From Sipunculus nudus (taxonomy: Eukaryota > Annelida > Sipuncula > Golfingiida > Sipunculidae), in assembly GCA_026874595.1 (NCBI GenBank), contig CM049306.1, positions 23,609,019 to 23,673,018 on the forward strand: a stretch of 64,000 nt of DNA. The letters run 5' to 3'. Positions 23,551-42,949 of this stretch are shown here, in pieces. The notes beneath the pieces were generated by a model, which was not told the origin of the DNA, made no database searches, and saw only the letters and a program-made list of their open reading frames with translations. The translations under genes were made by a program, and so were the position numbers. Numbering within the stretch: position 1 is the stretch's first letter; the number at the start of each line of letters is the position of its first letter.

Positions 23551-24945
23551 CCCGTCACAATACATTTATCACAATGATTCTTTGCATGCATATTTATCAT
23601 GTAGTGTTTCATCAGTTCCTGCAGACTTTTGGCGCCACCTGTTTTTTTAATATTTTACCCATTTTGCTCTATTTTTGAGAAAAGCTCCGATATCTGAATA
23701 ACTAATGCATTGATCGCCATGATCCTTTGCTTGCAAATTGATTGATCCTTGAGCGCGGTTGTATGTTATCAGCGCACAATTCGTAAACACTGGACCTAGA
23801 ATCTTCTTACTGAGGTCCTTTAAATTCCCCTGGGTAACCTTAAATTAGGACTCTGTTACCCATATCCTTTAGGCTATATACGGGACTTGTAAGTACCCCT
23901 CAGTTTAAAAATTTGATACATAACCTCTAGTTCCTGAACATCTATAATGCATTGATCACCATTATTCTTTGCATGTATTTTCATCATGGAGTGTTTCTTC
24001 AGGTCCTGCGGATTGGTCGCGCCACGCGGATCTTTAAAAATTTTTACACTTTTTTGCTCCCTTTTTTAGACCTGCAAAGATGTGGTCATCTGTTAACAGG
24101 GCACAAATCGTTACCATCTAGGATATTCTAAACTGACATCAAGGGAGGTCAATGATAAATCTCCTTGGAAACTCGAAATTAGGTCTCTTTTACCCATATA
24201 CTTTGAGCTATAGGGCATGTAAGTACCTCTCAGTAAAATTAAAAATTTGAAACAAACCTCCCGTTTCTGAATATCTAATGCATTGATTTACAATGACCAA
24301 TTTGCTTTGGAACCACTGTTACTTATATCCTCCGAGCTATGGGGCTTAGAAGAACCCCAAGAATAATGAAACATTTGATACAAAGCTCCAGTATCTGAAG
24401 AACTAATGATCGCCATGATTCTTTGCATGCATATTGATCATGGAGTGTTTCATCATTTCCTGCAGACTGATGACGTCACCTGTATTTTTCGATTTTTTTG
24501 GGCATTTTGTCTCTATTTTTAAGACTTTAAATGTACGGCCTTCTGCCTACATTGCACAAATCGTATCCACTGGACCTGGATTCTTCCAACTTGAGATCCT
24601 GGGAGGCCGATAAAAGATCTCCTTGGAAACCTGAAATTTAAGCTCTATTACCCATATCCTCTAAGCCACTGGACCTAGAATCTGCTATTTACACATGAAG
24701 TGAGGTCCAAGAAAGGTCTCCTAGTAAACGTGAAATTAAGTTTCTGTTACCCATATCCTCCGAGCTATTGGGCTCAGAAGAACCCCCAGAATAATGGAAA
24801 TTTTGATAAAAAAAGCTCAATTATTTGAACAGCTAATGCATTGATCACCATGATTCTTTGAATGCATATTGATCATGGAGTTTTTTTTTCACCATTTTCT
24901 GAAGACTGGTGGCGCCACCTGTATTTTTCGTTTTTTTTACGTATT

Positions 24946-27273
24946 TTTAGCTCAGCTGACTGAAAGTCATCTGAGCTTTAGCGATCACTTTTTGTCCGTC
25001 GTCCGTCTGTCTGGCTGCCTGCCTATTTGTCTGTCTGTCCGTCCGTAAGCCAGGGCGAAAATCACAACCGCTTGACACGGAATCTTCTAACTTGACATGC
25101 AGGGAGGTCCATGAAAAATCTCCTTTGAAACCTGAAATAAGGTCTTTGTTACCCATATCCTCCGAGCTATGACGCTCAGAGTTAAGTAAAATAATAATAA
25201 TAATAATAATAATTTATTTTATATAGCGTAAAAACCACGTATGTGCTCTAAAACGCTTCACACACATTCATTACACATAAAAAATCATATCTAAATAGAT
25301 AACATATTAGAACTTAAAACAGAAAATAGAAATACTGAAGAACTATGATGTATATGTATCACTAAGAAATGCACAGTCATTGGATAAAAAATAAGTAGTT
25401 AAGGATCGTAAAAACATTTACATACAATCATATGTCTCCCTAAAAAGAGGTGTTTTCAATTGTTTTTTAAAACTTTCGAGTGTGACTGCAGATTTTAAAT
25501 GTTGAGGTAGTTCATTCCACAATCTAGGCCCCGAAACACTAAAAGCTCGTTCCATAGCCAAAGAAGACCTTGTGAATGGTACTACCAGTTGGTGTAGATC
25601 AGCTGACCTGAGTGACCTTGTGGTCCGTAGGGAATGATCAGCTCACTTAAGTATCCATGCAGGGGCCTCACCATGTATACATTTGAATACCATCACTAAG
25701 ACTTTGTACTCTATTCATTGACGTACCGGGAGCCAATGGAGAGTTTTCAATACAGGAGTGATATGATCTCTTCTTTGGGCTCCACTGATGACCCGTGCGG
25801 CTGCGTTCTGGACACGCTGCAGAGGGTAAAGACTAGACTGAGGCAGGCCAAGTAGTAACGAATTGCAATAGTCAAGTACTGATAAGTTAAGTACCCCCAG
25901 AATCATTAAAAATTTTATACAAAAGCTCCAGTATCTGAACAATGAATGCATTGTTCACCATGACTTTATGCATGTATATTGATCCTAGCATGTTTCATCA
26001 TTTTCTGAAGACAAGTGATGCCATCTGGATTTTTATCGAATTTTAACGCATTTTTTCTCTATTTCGGAGACCTTTGCATTGAGATGCGGTCATCCGTTAA
26101 TAGGACACAACTCCAACCACTGGACCCAGAATCTTCTAACTTGAAATCCTGGTAGGTCCATGAAAAGGCTCCTTGGAAACCTGAAATTAGGTCTCTGTTA
26201 CCCAAAGCCTCAGAAGTACATCCAGAATAAAAAAAATGTTACAAAAACTCCAGTATCTGAACAACTAATGAATTGATCACCATGATTCTTTGCATGCATA
26301 TCGATCATGGAGTGTTTCCTTATTTCCTGAAGACATGGCTGCCACTCGTTATTCAGATTTTTTGCGCATTTTGTTATCTATTTATGAGACCTTTAAAGAT
26401 GCAGTCATCTGGTAACAGAGCACAAATCATAACCACTGGACCTGGAATCTTCCAACTTGAGATCCTGGGAGGCCCAATAAAAATCTCCTTGGAAACCTGA
26501 TACTAAGTCTCCATTACCCATATCCTCTGAGCTGTTTTGCTTGGAAATACCCCCCCCCCCCCGATTATTAAAAATTTGGTACAAAAGCTCAAGTATCTGA
26601 ACAACTTATGCATTGATCACCATGATTCTTTGCATGCATATTGATCCTGGAGTGTTTCGTCATTTCCTATAGACTTGTAGCGCCACCTGGATTTATTTTT
26701 AATATAACACATTTTTCCTCCAATTTTAAGACCTTAAAAAATGCGGTCGTCCGTAAAGAGGACACAAATCTTAACCGTTGGTCCTAGAATCCTCTAACTT
26801 GACATCCAGGGACGTCCATGAAAAAAATCTCCTTGAAAACCTGAAATTAGGTCTTTGTTACCCATATTCTCCGAGCTATTGGGGTTATCAGTAGCCCCCC
26901 CCCCCCTCCCGAGTAATTGAAAATTTGATACCAAAGCAGGACACAATCAAAACCATTGGACCTAGAATCGTCTCACTTGACGTCTTGAGAGTTCTCAAAA
27001 GTTCTCCTCAGAAACCTTAAATTAGGTCACTGTGACATATACTCCAAGTAAGGGGGCATAATTTCCATAAATAATGCAAAATACACAATGATAGATTCCT
27101 TTGGATCGGCTGAATGGATTGTCATCAAATTTGATGTGCATATGGGTCTTGATGAAATTAAACTTATAACATGAACGATGATGCCATCTACAATATATTA
27201 ATTATCTGCCTGTGCAAGAACATTTTGTCAACATGTCAGTCGGCTGAGCGTTATGACCGTTGGGTCATTTGTT
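24946..27273 (+). mobile_element. Inner subfamily C element nested in 23253-27331
   Basis: A second TTTTTAGCTCAGCTGACTGA start follows a truncated outer unit (...CACCTGTATTTTTCG, TTTTTTTACG). The core has several 320-bp units, a LINE insertion at 25189-25884, and poly-C tracts (26551-26564, 26897-26909). The end is GTCAGTCGGCTGAGCGTTATGACCGTTGGGTCATTTGTT (27235-27273), whose approach (CCTGTGCAAGAACATTTTGT) matches the element ending at 30441. Confidence 0.55.
25189..25884 (-). mobile_element. 5'-truncated LINE (CR1/L2/Jockey-like) with target-site duplication
   Basis: Minus-strand 3' end of a non-LTR retrotransposon. Translated motifs include LDYCNSLLLGLP, LQRVQNAAARVI and HITPVLKTLHWLPVR, typical of the region C-terminal to the reverse transcriptase palm. 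The 3' flank rich in GAAGCGTTTTAGAGCAC ends in a TAT/ATT microsatellite tail. It is bracketed by AGTTAAGTA at 25180-25188 and 25885-25893. Joining the flanks restores the host repeat text GCTCAGA...AGTACCCCCAGAAT. The frame (79 codons) is a remnant and cannot be autonomous. Confidence 0.85.
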
Positions 27274-27815
27274 ATAAAGATATTCTCATAATCAATATCA
27301 GCTGAGCGCCGTGACCCACGGGTCCCTTGTTTAATGTGGATTTTTTGTTTGTTTTGCTACATTACATACGGGTATTCTGGGGGTGATTAGAAATGCTTCT
27401 AATGATTATGGGGTGAAAAGGTCAAAAGGGCAAGGTCAGTGGACACAGCTGTTCGTGGGGAAGTCAGGTTAAAGTTTTTGGGCTCATCCATTAAAGGTGA
27501 AAATATTTTTCAATGCATTCCTAACAATATATAGGTTGATATATCACTTGCTTTGATCTACAATCTCTCATCATCTATTTGTTAAATCCCCGGACTGGGG
27601 AGTTCTGTTTTCCTCAGACAACCTGTTATGAATATATCATTCCGCGATTGGAGACAAAAAAAATTCAAGTACAACTGAAAGGTATGCAAACTATAAACTA
27701 TTTATTTTTTTATTCGTGCATGCATATATAATAGTAGTGCTAGTATATAGCTATTCAACGTAAACTTTTAAATACATTTCAGTCGAGTCGCAAGAGCACC
27801 TTCCTTACAGAACCG

Positions 27816-35406
<7,591 letters not shown>

Positions 35407-35523
35407 AGTGAGGAGAAGATGAAGAAAAGAAAACAAACAAACAAACAACTATGCAAGAAAATCAGGCTAAGCAGCTGCCCCTGTGAGGGATCGAAATTAA
35501 CTCACGTCCGGTCGCCCGAGGTT

Positions 35524-35529
35524 AATAAA
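35524..35529 (+). promoter_or_regulatory. Candidate poly(A) signal of the calmodulin-like gene
   Basis: AATAAA about 118 bp after the stop. Confidence 0.5.
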
Positions 35530-36374
35530 CTTACCCGCGAGAAGGAGTCCATTATGTCTAATCTCGACCTGGGGGCGAACGATATATACAAGGAAATTAT
35601 TAAGTATTCAGTTGACTCGTTTGTAAAATTTAAGATCGATTGAAAATTATTAAGGATTTCTTAAAGTAAATTGGATACTGTAATACCAACCATGTCACAA
35701 AAACGTGTTGTAGACATTTTAGTTGATCATGAATTGATTTGACAACACATACTCACGTGGAGCGCACACAGACGCACATGTATGTCTAGATTGAACTATT
35801 GTGATAATATGGAATATACAATATAAAAGTATTTTCGCATGAACGATTTTCTATATGTTTTTCTTTTGCTTATATGAACAACTGAATTAAACAAATTTAT
35901 TAAATTTGACAAAAAATCAATTTAAGGATTACGGGTTTCCCAATGTAAAATATTGATATTTTTGGCGTTATCAGTTTTCATGACTGGACTAATCTCGAAC
36001 ACTGCTTTTATATTTTAAATGCACGGCCCTCCTGAGTCACTCTGTTTAAACAAATTTTTATATTTAAAAATCCGGGAAATAAACCTTTTCCACGAGTAAG
36101 TGTAATACACGTTACGGTCGTCTGCTGGGTTTGGGTCCTATGTGCTAGCATTGTGGGTTTTGTTAAATGAAAGAAAATACATGCCGCAGACACAGACAGG
36201 ACCACTTCCTTGATGTAACGGACCCGATCTGTTAGTGTCAGTCTTGGCCAACAGATGTCGCTCATGTGGAAGAAAAAGTCTATTAGACATGGTGTTTAGG
36301 GATGCTTGAGCTTTTTTGATCACGCCTTCTCTGACCTTCTTGTTTATACTAACTTGTAACTATGTCGGTATTCG

Positions 36375-36730
36375 AACCTCAGCTGCCATTACATTCAGTC
36401 AGTTTTACCAGGCGGAGGCCTAAAAGCAGCATCGGCAGCCTACGAAGGCATGCGGTGGATTTAACTGCGCATGCGCATTTGCATGCTTATGCACAACAGC
36501 ATAATTTAAACAGGACAGGCCAACATATTGAAACTCGAACGCAAGATAGCAGTGTACGGTTGAACGTTTTAACAGGAAAGGCAGAGGAGAAGGCTCGCTA
36601 CTTCAAGGGCCATATATTGTCTAAACATTACCAATCATTAGAACGACGTATGCGAATGTCTCTATGCTCATAACGCTATTGCATATTGTAAAATTTTGTC
36701 TAGAGTGAATGTTTATATTAAGCAGTTGTA
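36375..36730 (+). pseudogene. Broken copy of the 3' part of the 20825-22402 gene
   Basis: From CCATTACATTCAGTCAGTTT on, this is a close copy of 22000-22440. Damage relative to the parent: one base lost in GGAGGCC(T)TAAAAGC (about 36420), one base lost in TACGAA(A)G.CA.GCGG (about 36447), and roughly 150 bp replaced by a short unrelated stretch between QQHNLNRT and the TGKAEEKARYFKGH tail. The 103-codon open frame spanning it is therefore out of the parental frame in its first third and in the parental frame afterwards (HAVDLTAHAH..., LERRMRMSLC). A real short protein cannot be excluded, but the segment lacks the N-terminal domain. Confidence 0.8.
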
Positions 36731-37740
36731 ATGATGTAAGGATAGTTAGGAAATATATTCTTGCGAAGGACCCTCCAGGCAGCCATGCAAACAGAATGTC
36801 TCAAAAACATTCTAAATAAACCGATAGGGCCTACCTCGAGTACTAACAATAATTATTTCGAAAACTGCGCTTTATTGGCCGTATAAAGTATCAGGTGATG
36901 TCGCTGTTACGCTCTTTACACAGCGCTTTACCTATAGGGCCACTACCTATATCGTTAGGCGCTGTTTGTTATGACCTCGTACCCTGAATTGCTACACCAG
37001 AGGGGAGCACCGTATTTTTGTCCAATCAGATGAGACCTTGTGCTGGAAGACAATGCCAAGCGAGGAATAAACGGAGCCAATCATGTTTATTTCGTTTTGA
37101 GTGACAGCTCATCGCCCCGCGTAACCGTCTGAACAGGCCACAGGCTCAGAGAGAATTGCCCCTGACGTGGTTTGCTTAGGGCCTTGGGCACATAGGATGC
37201 TCGGCCGATGAGAACGAAACGTAACAACAAAGGCTGCATGCACACCTCGCTGGCTTGTTTCAGTTCTGCAATACATGGCTACGCTAACACAGTCATAATG
37301 TCATAATCGAATCGGTCGATGATGCGAGAATGCAGAGGGAGCAATTTAAATTCGACCGGAAACTCATCAAGCGGCGCTTGAAGCGCAGCAATGGGCGGAG
37401 CCAGGATGCCTGTCGAGTGTTCGTTAAATTGGCATCTGATTGGCTGCTTGACACATCATACGCACGTTTATTTCAGTGGACAACGAACCGCCATCTGGTG
37501 TCTAAATATATCATAAACGGTCAAAGCTGGCAGCGTGAAAATCAGTTATTCTTTAGAAGCGCAAGATTTCCGCTGCCTCGGGAGCGTATGTCGCTGTGTA
37601 CAACCGTATTCTTAATATTGGGCAATGACTAAGCCTTTCGTACAAACGAAAATTAAAGACTAACCAAAAGACAGACTAAAGCGTATATATATGCCATATA
37701 TGTGAAAACCGCCATTATTTCTCATGTTTTCAGATATTTC
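36731..37740 (+). other. Duplicated 3' flank of the pseudogene, split by a TIR element
   Basis: 36750-36907 matches 22930-23103 and 37598-37740 matches 23104-23225, so gene remnant and flank were copied as one DNA segment, not by retroposition. The element 36908-37588 was inserted later. Confidence 0.75.
36908..37588 (+). mobile_element. Non-autonomous TIR element, copy 1 (681 bp)
   Basis: Ends TACGCTC...GAGCGTA, flanked by TGTCGCTGT at 36899-36907 and 37589-37597. The paralogous flank at 23095-23107 (GATATCGCTGTGAAC) is the uninterrupted target. The body has several CCAAT-type boxes (CCAATCAGATG at 37022, GCCAATCATG, GATTGGCTG), a GC box (GGGCGGAGCC) and the ORF start MQREQFKFDRK, which reads 100 codons here but only 61 in copy 2, so it is probably not a protein. 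The 8-9-bp duplication fits hAT-, P- or Mutator-type transposition; the terminus does not match the usual hAT CAGG. Confidence 0.85.
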
Positions 37741-40006
37741 ACAAACATGCCGGGAGATATATCAATATGCCGAGCCATGGACTTAAAAATAACCACAGTT
37801 TGTCGAAATGACGAATCAATTACTTCCTTATTGAGATATAAAGATTCGTGACGTATTGGTAGAGTTAAATAGAGTAAAAGTTGCGTAACCAGTGGAAGAA
37901 ATTCGAAAACGGGGGGGGGGGGGGGGGGGCAAATACTTTGTTGGCGCTTGATGGGTGTTAGAAAAACTTTTTAAAATTATATATATATATATTTAACCTA
38001 TGAAAATTATACATTTTTTTTATTAAGGTAAATGACAAGCACACTGGGGAGGATTAGGGAGGGGGTCTCCCGTATTGAGAAAATGTTTTAAATATGTAAT
38101 GTAAACAGGACATTTTGAGGCACTTTCCACAAAAATATGAGGATTTTCTGTCCCTCAAATACTGTTCTCTAAAATATCTTAGCATAATGTAGTCAAATTT
38201 TAGAAAGGTTCAATATTTGATATTTATATTTTTCCAATTTATTGTGTTAACTTTCAATTATTGCCAATGGTAAAAATGTCATTCCACGTTTATAACTCGC
38301 AAAATATCATCTTTCAAATGTAATGCTCGGGGTAGCATATTGATATTGAAGTCTTTATATTAAACGTTGCATTTACCGGCTTCTGTGATCAAAGCAGCGC
38401 ACAGGAATCGGACACCAGAGCACAGACCGTGAGTTCGATAACCGGTTTCAGTAAAGGGGCTATGGGATTTATTTTTTTTCACGGTCGACCCCAAACCAGG
38501 CCGTGCCTCACTCCTCGGTGATATGACCCAGCAGAGTTATGACGAAAAGACTCCCTGTCTCATTATATGAACATTTGGATGCTGTCTTAACAGGGCAAAT
38601 CATACGGCTATGACCTCAACTTATGAAAAAGGAAGTATTAAACTGTGATTAACTTAATACCTATTGAATAAAAAAGAAATATGAAAAATAAAAATTAATC
38701 CCAAATAAATGGGAAAACAAATGGATAAAATGAGAGATGTAACAGCTAAACCTGGATCCTCCCCTGGTGACCCTGACTGGGGACAGAGTTATCGACAGTT
38801 AAGTCGGGGCTAACCGCCGACCGCAACGCTACAGTGTCTTGTTTTTAATTTTTGTATATATACTTTAAGACTGTTGCCCTCATTTCGCCACAACGAATCC
38901 ATTCTTATGCGTTATATTATTGCTGGACGCCGTATTGACATGTAGCGCCCCCTGTCGGAACGTTGTGTCTTTGTTGTGTAATCAATGGGGGGGGGGGGGG
39001 GGGGGGGGGGGCAGCGGGAGTCACATACGAATGTATGTGTGCGTAGTAAAACTCGTGCAGTTTGAGCTGTTATTCGGGATGACATTACTTTATCTGTTAG
39101 TACTGTTACATATATTTTAAGAGCGTAGGCGTCATACGGTTTCCCAAACTAACATTCAGTAATAATACCAAGAGTTTCTAATGAAAGGAGTAATTACTTG
39201 AAACGCAGGGAATGGGCGACGTTGCTTGCGATCTTGATAAGAAACCTCGCTCCAAGGTGTGAAAGCTCTTTGAACTGGCAACTGACGCTTGCCTATTGTT
39301 CCAGCGTTTATCCTCGATATATCACGTAGCCCTCGCAAATTCCCGAGTTCGCTTAAATGTATAATGCATTTAAAGACACAAGTGTTAGAGAATAATGTTA
39401 CGTTGTGGGTGTTAAACTAACATTTCGCTGACTCCGATAAGAGACTGGGCGAAAATCAGCAGGCCACGACCACTCCTTTCTCGGCGAAGCAGACCATTTT
39501 AGCAGCGGTATACTTCAATCATTCAACACGTTTCATGCAAAGATTTAGCATAAACTGCAAAAATATTCGCTCATAATTGTAGAGAAAAAAAAAATTAAAA
39601 GTATAACTGCGGTTTAATCAGATATACCCGGTAATCAGAATATTACAGAGTGCCCTTCATACACATTCAGCACTGCTTCACACTGAATACATTTAGTTAG
39701 ATTACCAAAGACCCTCTTGAACACCTAATATGGAAAGCGGTAAACAAATGTTTTGCAGTCGTGGACGGCGCCCTGTTGTGGACAGCAATAAAATATGAGC
39801 ACATATTAATGTTTACATTCTGCTTTCATTACATTTCATATACATTTATAGGCGAACTGTCCGCCAAAGCAAAGCCCTGAGCGGACCAAAGCATCACAGG
39901 CCGCTGGGTAAATATTTAAGCTGATGTAAGCTTCAAGTAAAGTCTGCGTGTTGTTGCGTACCGCGGATACATGCAGAGATAACGTAAACTGCAACTGATA
40001 CCCTTG
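37740..40006. other. Intergenic, no gene supported
   Basis: Contains poly-G at 37911-37929 and 38985-39011, and a possible tRNA-derived SINE remnant near 38390-38470 (GAGTTCGATAACC box B-like). Nothing else is recognisable. Confidence 0.5.
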
Positions 40007-40343
40007 GGCCAAAAAAAATTAAAGGTATGGTTCTCAGGCACCGCCCGCATCAATTTTAAACCCCCGCATCAAAAATTTTTATTTTGATTTTCAATAAAAA
40101 CTTTCCAATTTTGAGCTGCTGCCGCTTCGACATTTCTTTCAAGAAGATAAAACCATACAATTCCCTTTGTTTTGTAGTGCTTTTACTTATTTAGCAAAAT
40201 AAAACTGTTATTTTCATGCTTTTCCCTTATCATTTGACATTTTTATCAAAACATACCAAAAAATTTAAAATAAAAAAAGCGCCCGCCCGCATTGATTTCT
40301 GAAAAAAAGTGCCCGAGAACCATACCTTTTTTTTATTTTGGCC
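40007..40343. mobile_element. 337-bp MITE with 35-bp terminal inverted repeats
   Basis: Left end GGCCAAAAAAAATTAAAGGT then ATGGTTCTCAGGCAC; right end is its inverse (GTGCCCGAGAACCATACC then T-rich, ATTTTGGCC) with a few mismatches. It is flanked by TTG at 40004-40006 and 40344-40346. A GG start and 3-bp T-rich duplication suggest a PIF/Harbinger-type MITE (inference). No ORF. Confidence 0.75.
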
Positions 40344-41046
40344 TTGATACTCGAGCTCTGTCAGGTTTCATTACACACGTGTTGACCTCTCCCAGGGGAG
40401 TATACAGGAAGGAGTTTCAAGACTCTGGCAAGGGTAAACGAATGTGCCTAGAATTACTGGAAAGAAAACGGCGCGAGACGCAAAATCCTATTTAATTCGT
40501 ATTTAATTTTATCCTACAGATTTCTAGATCGAACACAAGGGGCGTGACCCCTGCGGCCCTTCTATAACTGCCCATGACTCCAGATAATCCGGTGGATCAG
40601 CGAGACTAGCGAGGCGGGCTGGGGTGAAAAGGTCGGCCTAGAAATACGAGTGACAGAGGTCCAAAGTTCATACCCACGATCCACCGACATCAATACCCTC
40701 AGCCCACAGACGTGAAGGGTTTGTTTATACGACCGGCCCAGTCTCTTGATGGCTCCGTCCGACCCTGGTCACGGTCAGTTCTTGATCAATTAGGCAGCCT
40801 GCTTTCCTCTGCCAGCTGTGGCACAGTTATTCAAACACAAAGAAAATATACCAAACGACTGTCATTGGACTGGGAGAAGGAGCTATGGCTTTGTTGGTCA
40901 GTAATTTAAATGAGAAATCTTGCAAACAAGATGACCAGAGGTCACGCACTTGCCGGAAATGGGAATAATACAGACAGAAAGAGAGAAAGACAGAGATGTA
41001 GAAACAGTCATATGAATGAACAATGTTGTTGGGCAGCAGAAACGAA
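40344..41046. other. Intergenic, no gene supported
   Basis: Short open frames only; no repeat partner or motif recognised. Confidence 0.5.
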
Positions 41047-42811
41047 CTAGACATTTCTTGGCAACGCATGTGCCAGAGTATCCCCAGCCATAGTACGCCC
41101 CCCTCCCTTTAAGAATAGGCCCCCATTTTTAGCAGCATATACTGACACTTGGCAAGCAATTAATGTTTCTTCCATCTATCAATCCACAATCTTTTTGAAG
41201 ATGTTGGTCCTGTGACCTTGACCTTTTGGCACATCACAAGGCTACATCAATAAAAGCAGGAATTATCATCCAGAAACTAGTTTTTGGAGAGATGGCTCCT
41301 GTGATCTTCACCTTTGACCTCATGACCCCAAAATCAATTCGGCTCTTGCTTTTCCAATGGCTCATATACAAATCAAGTTTGAAATCCATACATCAATAAA
41401 AGCAGGAAATATCATCCAGAAACTAATTTTTGGACAGATGGCTCCTGTGACCTTCACCTTTGACCTTGTGACCTCAAAATTGATAGGGGTCTTCCACTCT
41501 TGGCAGGTAAACTATATGTGCAAGATGAAAGATCTGAGATGAATTGTTTGTCTGAAAATGCATCCACAATCTTTTTAAAGATGTGTCCTGTGACCTTGAC
41601 CTCATGACCCCAAAATCAATTCGGGTCTTGCTTTTCCAATGGGTCATATACAAGTCAAGTTGAAATCCATACATCAATAAAAGCAGGAATTATCATCCAG
41701 AAACTAATTTATGGACAGATGGCTCCTGTGACCTTCACCTTTGACCTTGTGACCTCAAAATTGATAGGGGTCTTCCACTCTTGGCAGATAAACTATATGT
41801 GCAAGATGAAAGATCTGAGATGAATTGTTTGGCTGAAAATACATCCACAATCTTTTTAAAGATGTGTCCTGTGACCTTGACCTTTGACCTTATGACCCCA
41901 AAATCAATTCGGGTCTTGCTTTTCCAATGGGTCATATACAAGTCAAGTTTGAAATCCATACATCAATAAAAGCAGGAATTATCATCCAGAAACAAATTTT
42001 TTGACAGATAGCTCCTGTGGCCTTGACCTTTGACCTTGTGACCCCAAAATTGATATGGATCATCCACTATTGGCAAGTGAGCTATATATTCAAGATGGAA
42101 GACCTGGGATGAAAGTTTGGCTTAAAATGCATCCACAGAATCTTTTAAGATGCGAGTCGATTGACCTTGACCTTTGACCTCATGACCCTAGAACCTATAG
42201 GGTTCTTACTTTAGTGGTGGGCCATACATAAGTCACGTTTGGAATCCATATGGCTATCAACACTGGAGATATCATAAGAGGTGTATGATTTTCACCAAAT
42301 ATGGACACATTAAAGGTCAAGGCCACTCTCATTCATGGTAAGGGTCATGACCCAAACGTAAATAGACCTCATCCCATAACCCATCTCTCTACATGTGCAT
42401 AATATATAAGAAAAAAAGTGGCAATTATGGGGGTATTAAAAGGCGTAAAAACAAGAAAAGGATAATAGGTGGCGCCACCAGTTTCCGGTATATCACAAAG
42501 CTATCCAAGATCTTCGGTCACCTTGATTTTTGGACCAGTCCATGCAAGCTTACTTGAGATATTTAAGAATTTGTGTTATTTTCAGCAAAAATGGACCTAT
42601 TCAAGGTCAAGGTCATTCTCTTAGCATAGGTCATGATCCCATTTTAAATAGGCTTCGTCCCCTTACCTATATCTATAGAAATGTAAAGTTTGAAAAAGAT
42701 CAGTGAAATATTTTTATAGTTATCCCGCTCACAAGGTTTTTCTGCGGCGGCGGCGGCGGCGGCGGGACCGTCGTAAAACCATAGTATCCCGACTTTGTCT
42801 GGGGATACAAT
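41047..42811 (-). mobile_element. Complete subfamily A HINE-like element
   Basis: Minus-strand 5' end: GTATCCCCAGACAAAGTCGG then GATAC hairpin (42783-42808), CTATGGTTT, (CCG)n at 42743-42765. The core has GGTGGCGCCACC (42471) and five AGGTCA-bearing units of about 250 bp, two almost identical (41390-41690 and 41690-41960), implying recent unit duplication. 3' end: TGGGGATAC, GGCACATGCGTTGCC, AAGAAATGT, CTAG ending at 41047. Minus-strand frames of 60-80 codons repeat with the units and are not genes. Confidence 0.65.
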
Positions 42812-42865
42812 AATACGTTTATCTAGGCATGTTGACATTGAATAGCTGCAGACCTTTCTATTGTA

Positions 42866-42949
42866 AAAGTTGCTGAGTTATATGTATTTCTGCAAAACTT
42901 GTTTTTTGTTTTTCTAGTCTGACGAGATACGGTGCGAGATTTGGCGTTT
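42866..42949 (+). repeat. Left remnant of a roughly 150-bp tandem repeat
   Basis: GCTGAGTTATATGTATTTCTGC and CTAGTCTGACGAGATACGGTGCGAGATTTGGC-type text match the units at 46721-47250, cut off by the subfamily C element starting at 42950. Confidence 0.65.

Larger units (their letters stand above)
23253..27331 (+). mobile_element. Outer subfamily C element, interrupted by a nested copy
   Basis: Starts TTTTAGCTCAGCTGACTGAA with a perfect 10-bp-arm hairpin (CTCAGCTGAC / GTCAGCTGAG, 23259-23283). The core is about 310-330-bp tandem units (23600-24945) with CTGGACCTAGAATCTTC, CCTGAAATTAGGTCTCTGTTACCC, GCATTGATCACCATGATTC and GGTGGCGCCACCTG. Its own 3' end is CAGCTGAGCGCCGTGACCCACGGGTCCCTTGTTT at about 27298-27331, left outside the inner element. 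It also contains a tRNA-derived SINE (23405-23550). Confidence 0.5.

Noticed and set aside
25715-25951. Minus-strand 78-codon frame as an independent gene
   Set aside because: It is the C-terminal RT-region remnant of a 5'-truncated LINE, extended at its start by host repeat sequence.
37330-37632. 100-codon frame MQREQFKFDRK... as a gene
   Set aside because: It lies wholly inside a non-autonomous TIR element, and the second copy is truncated to 61 codons with a different ending.
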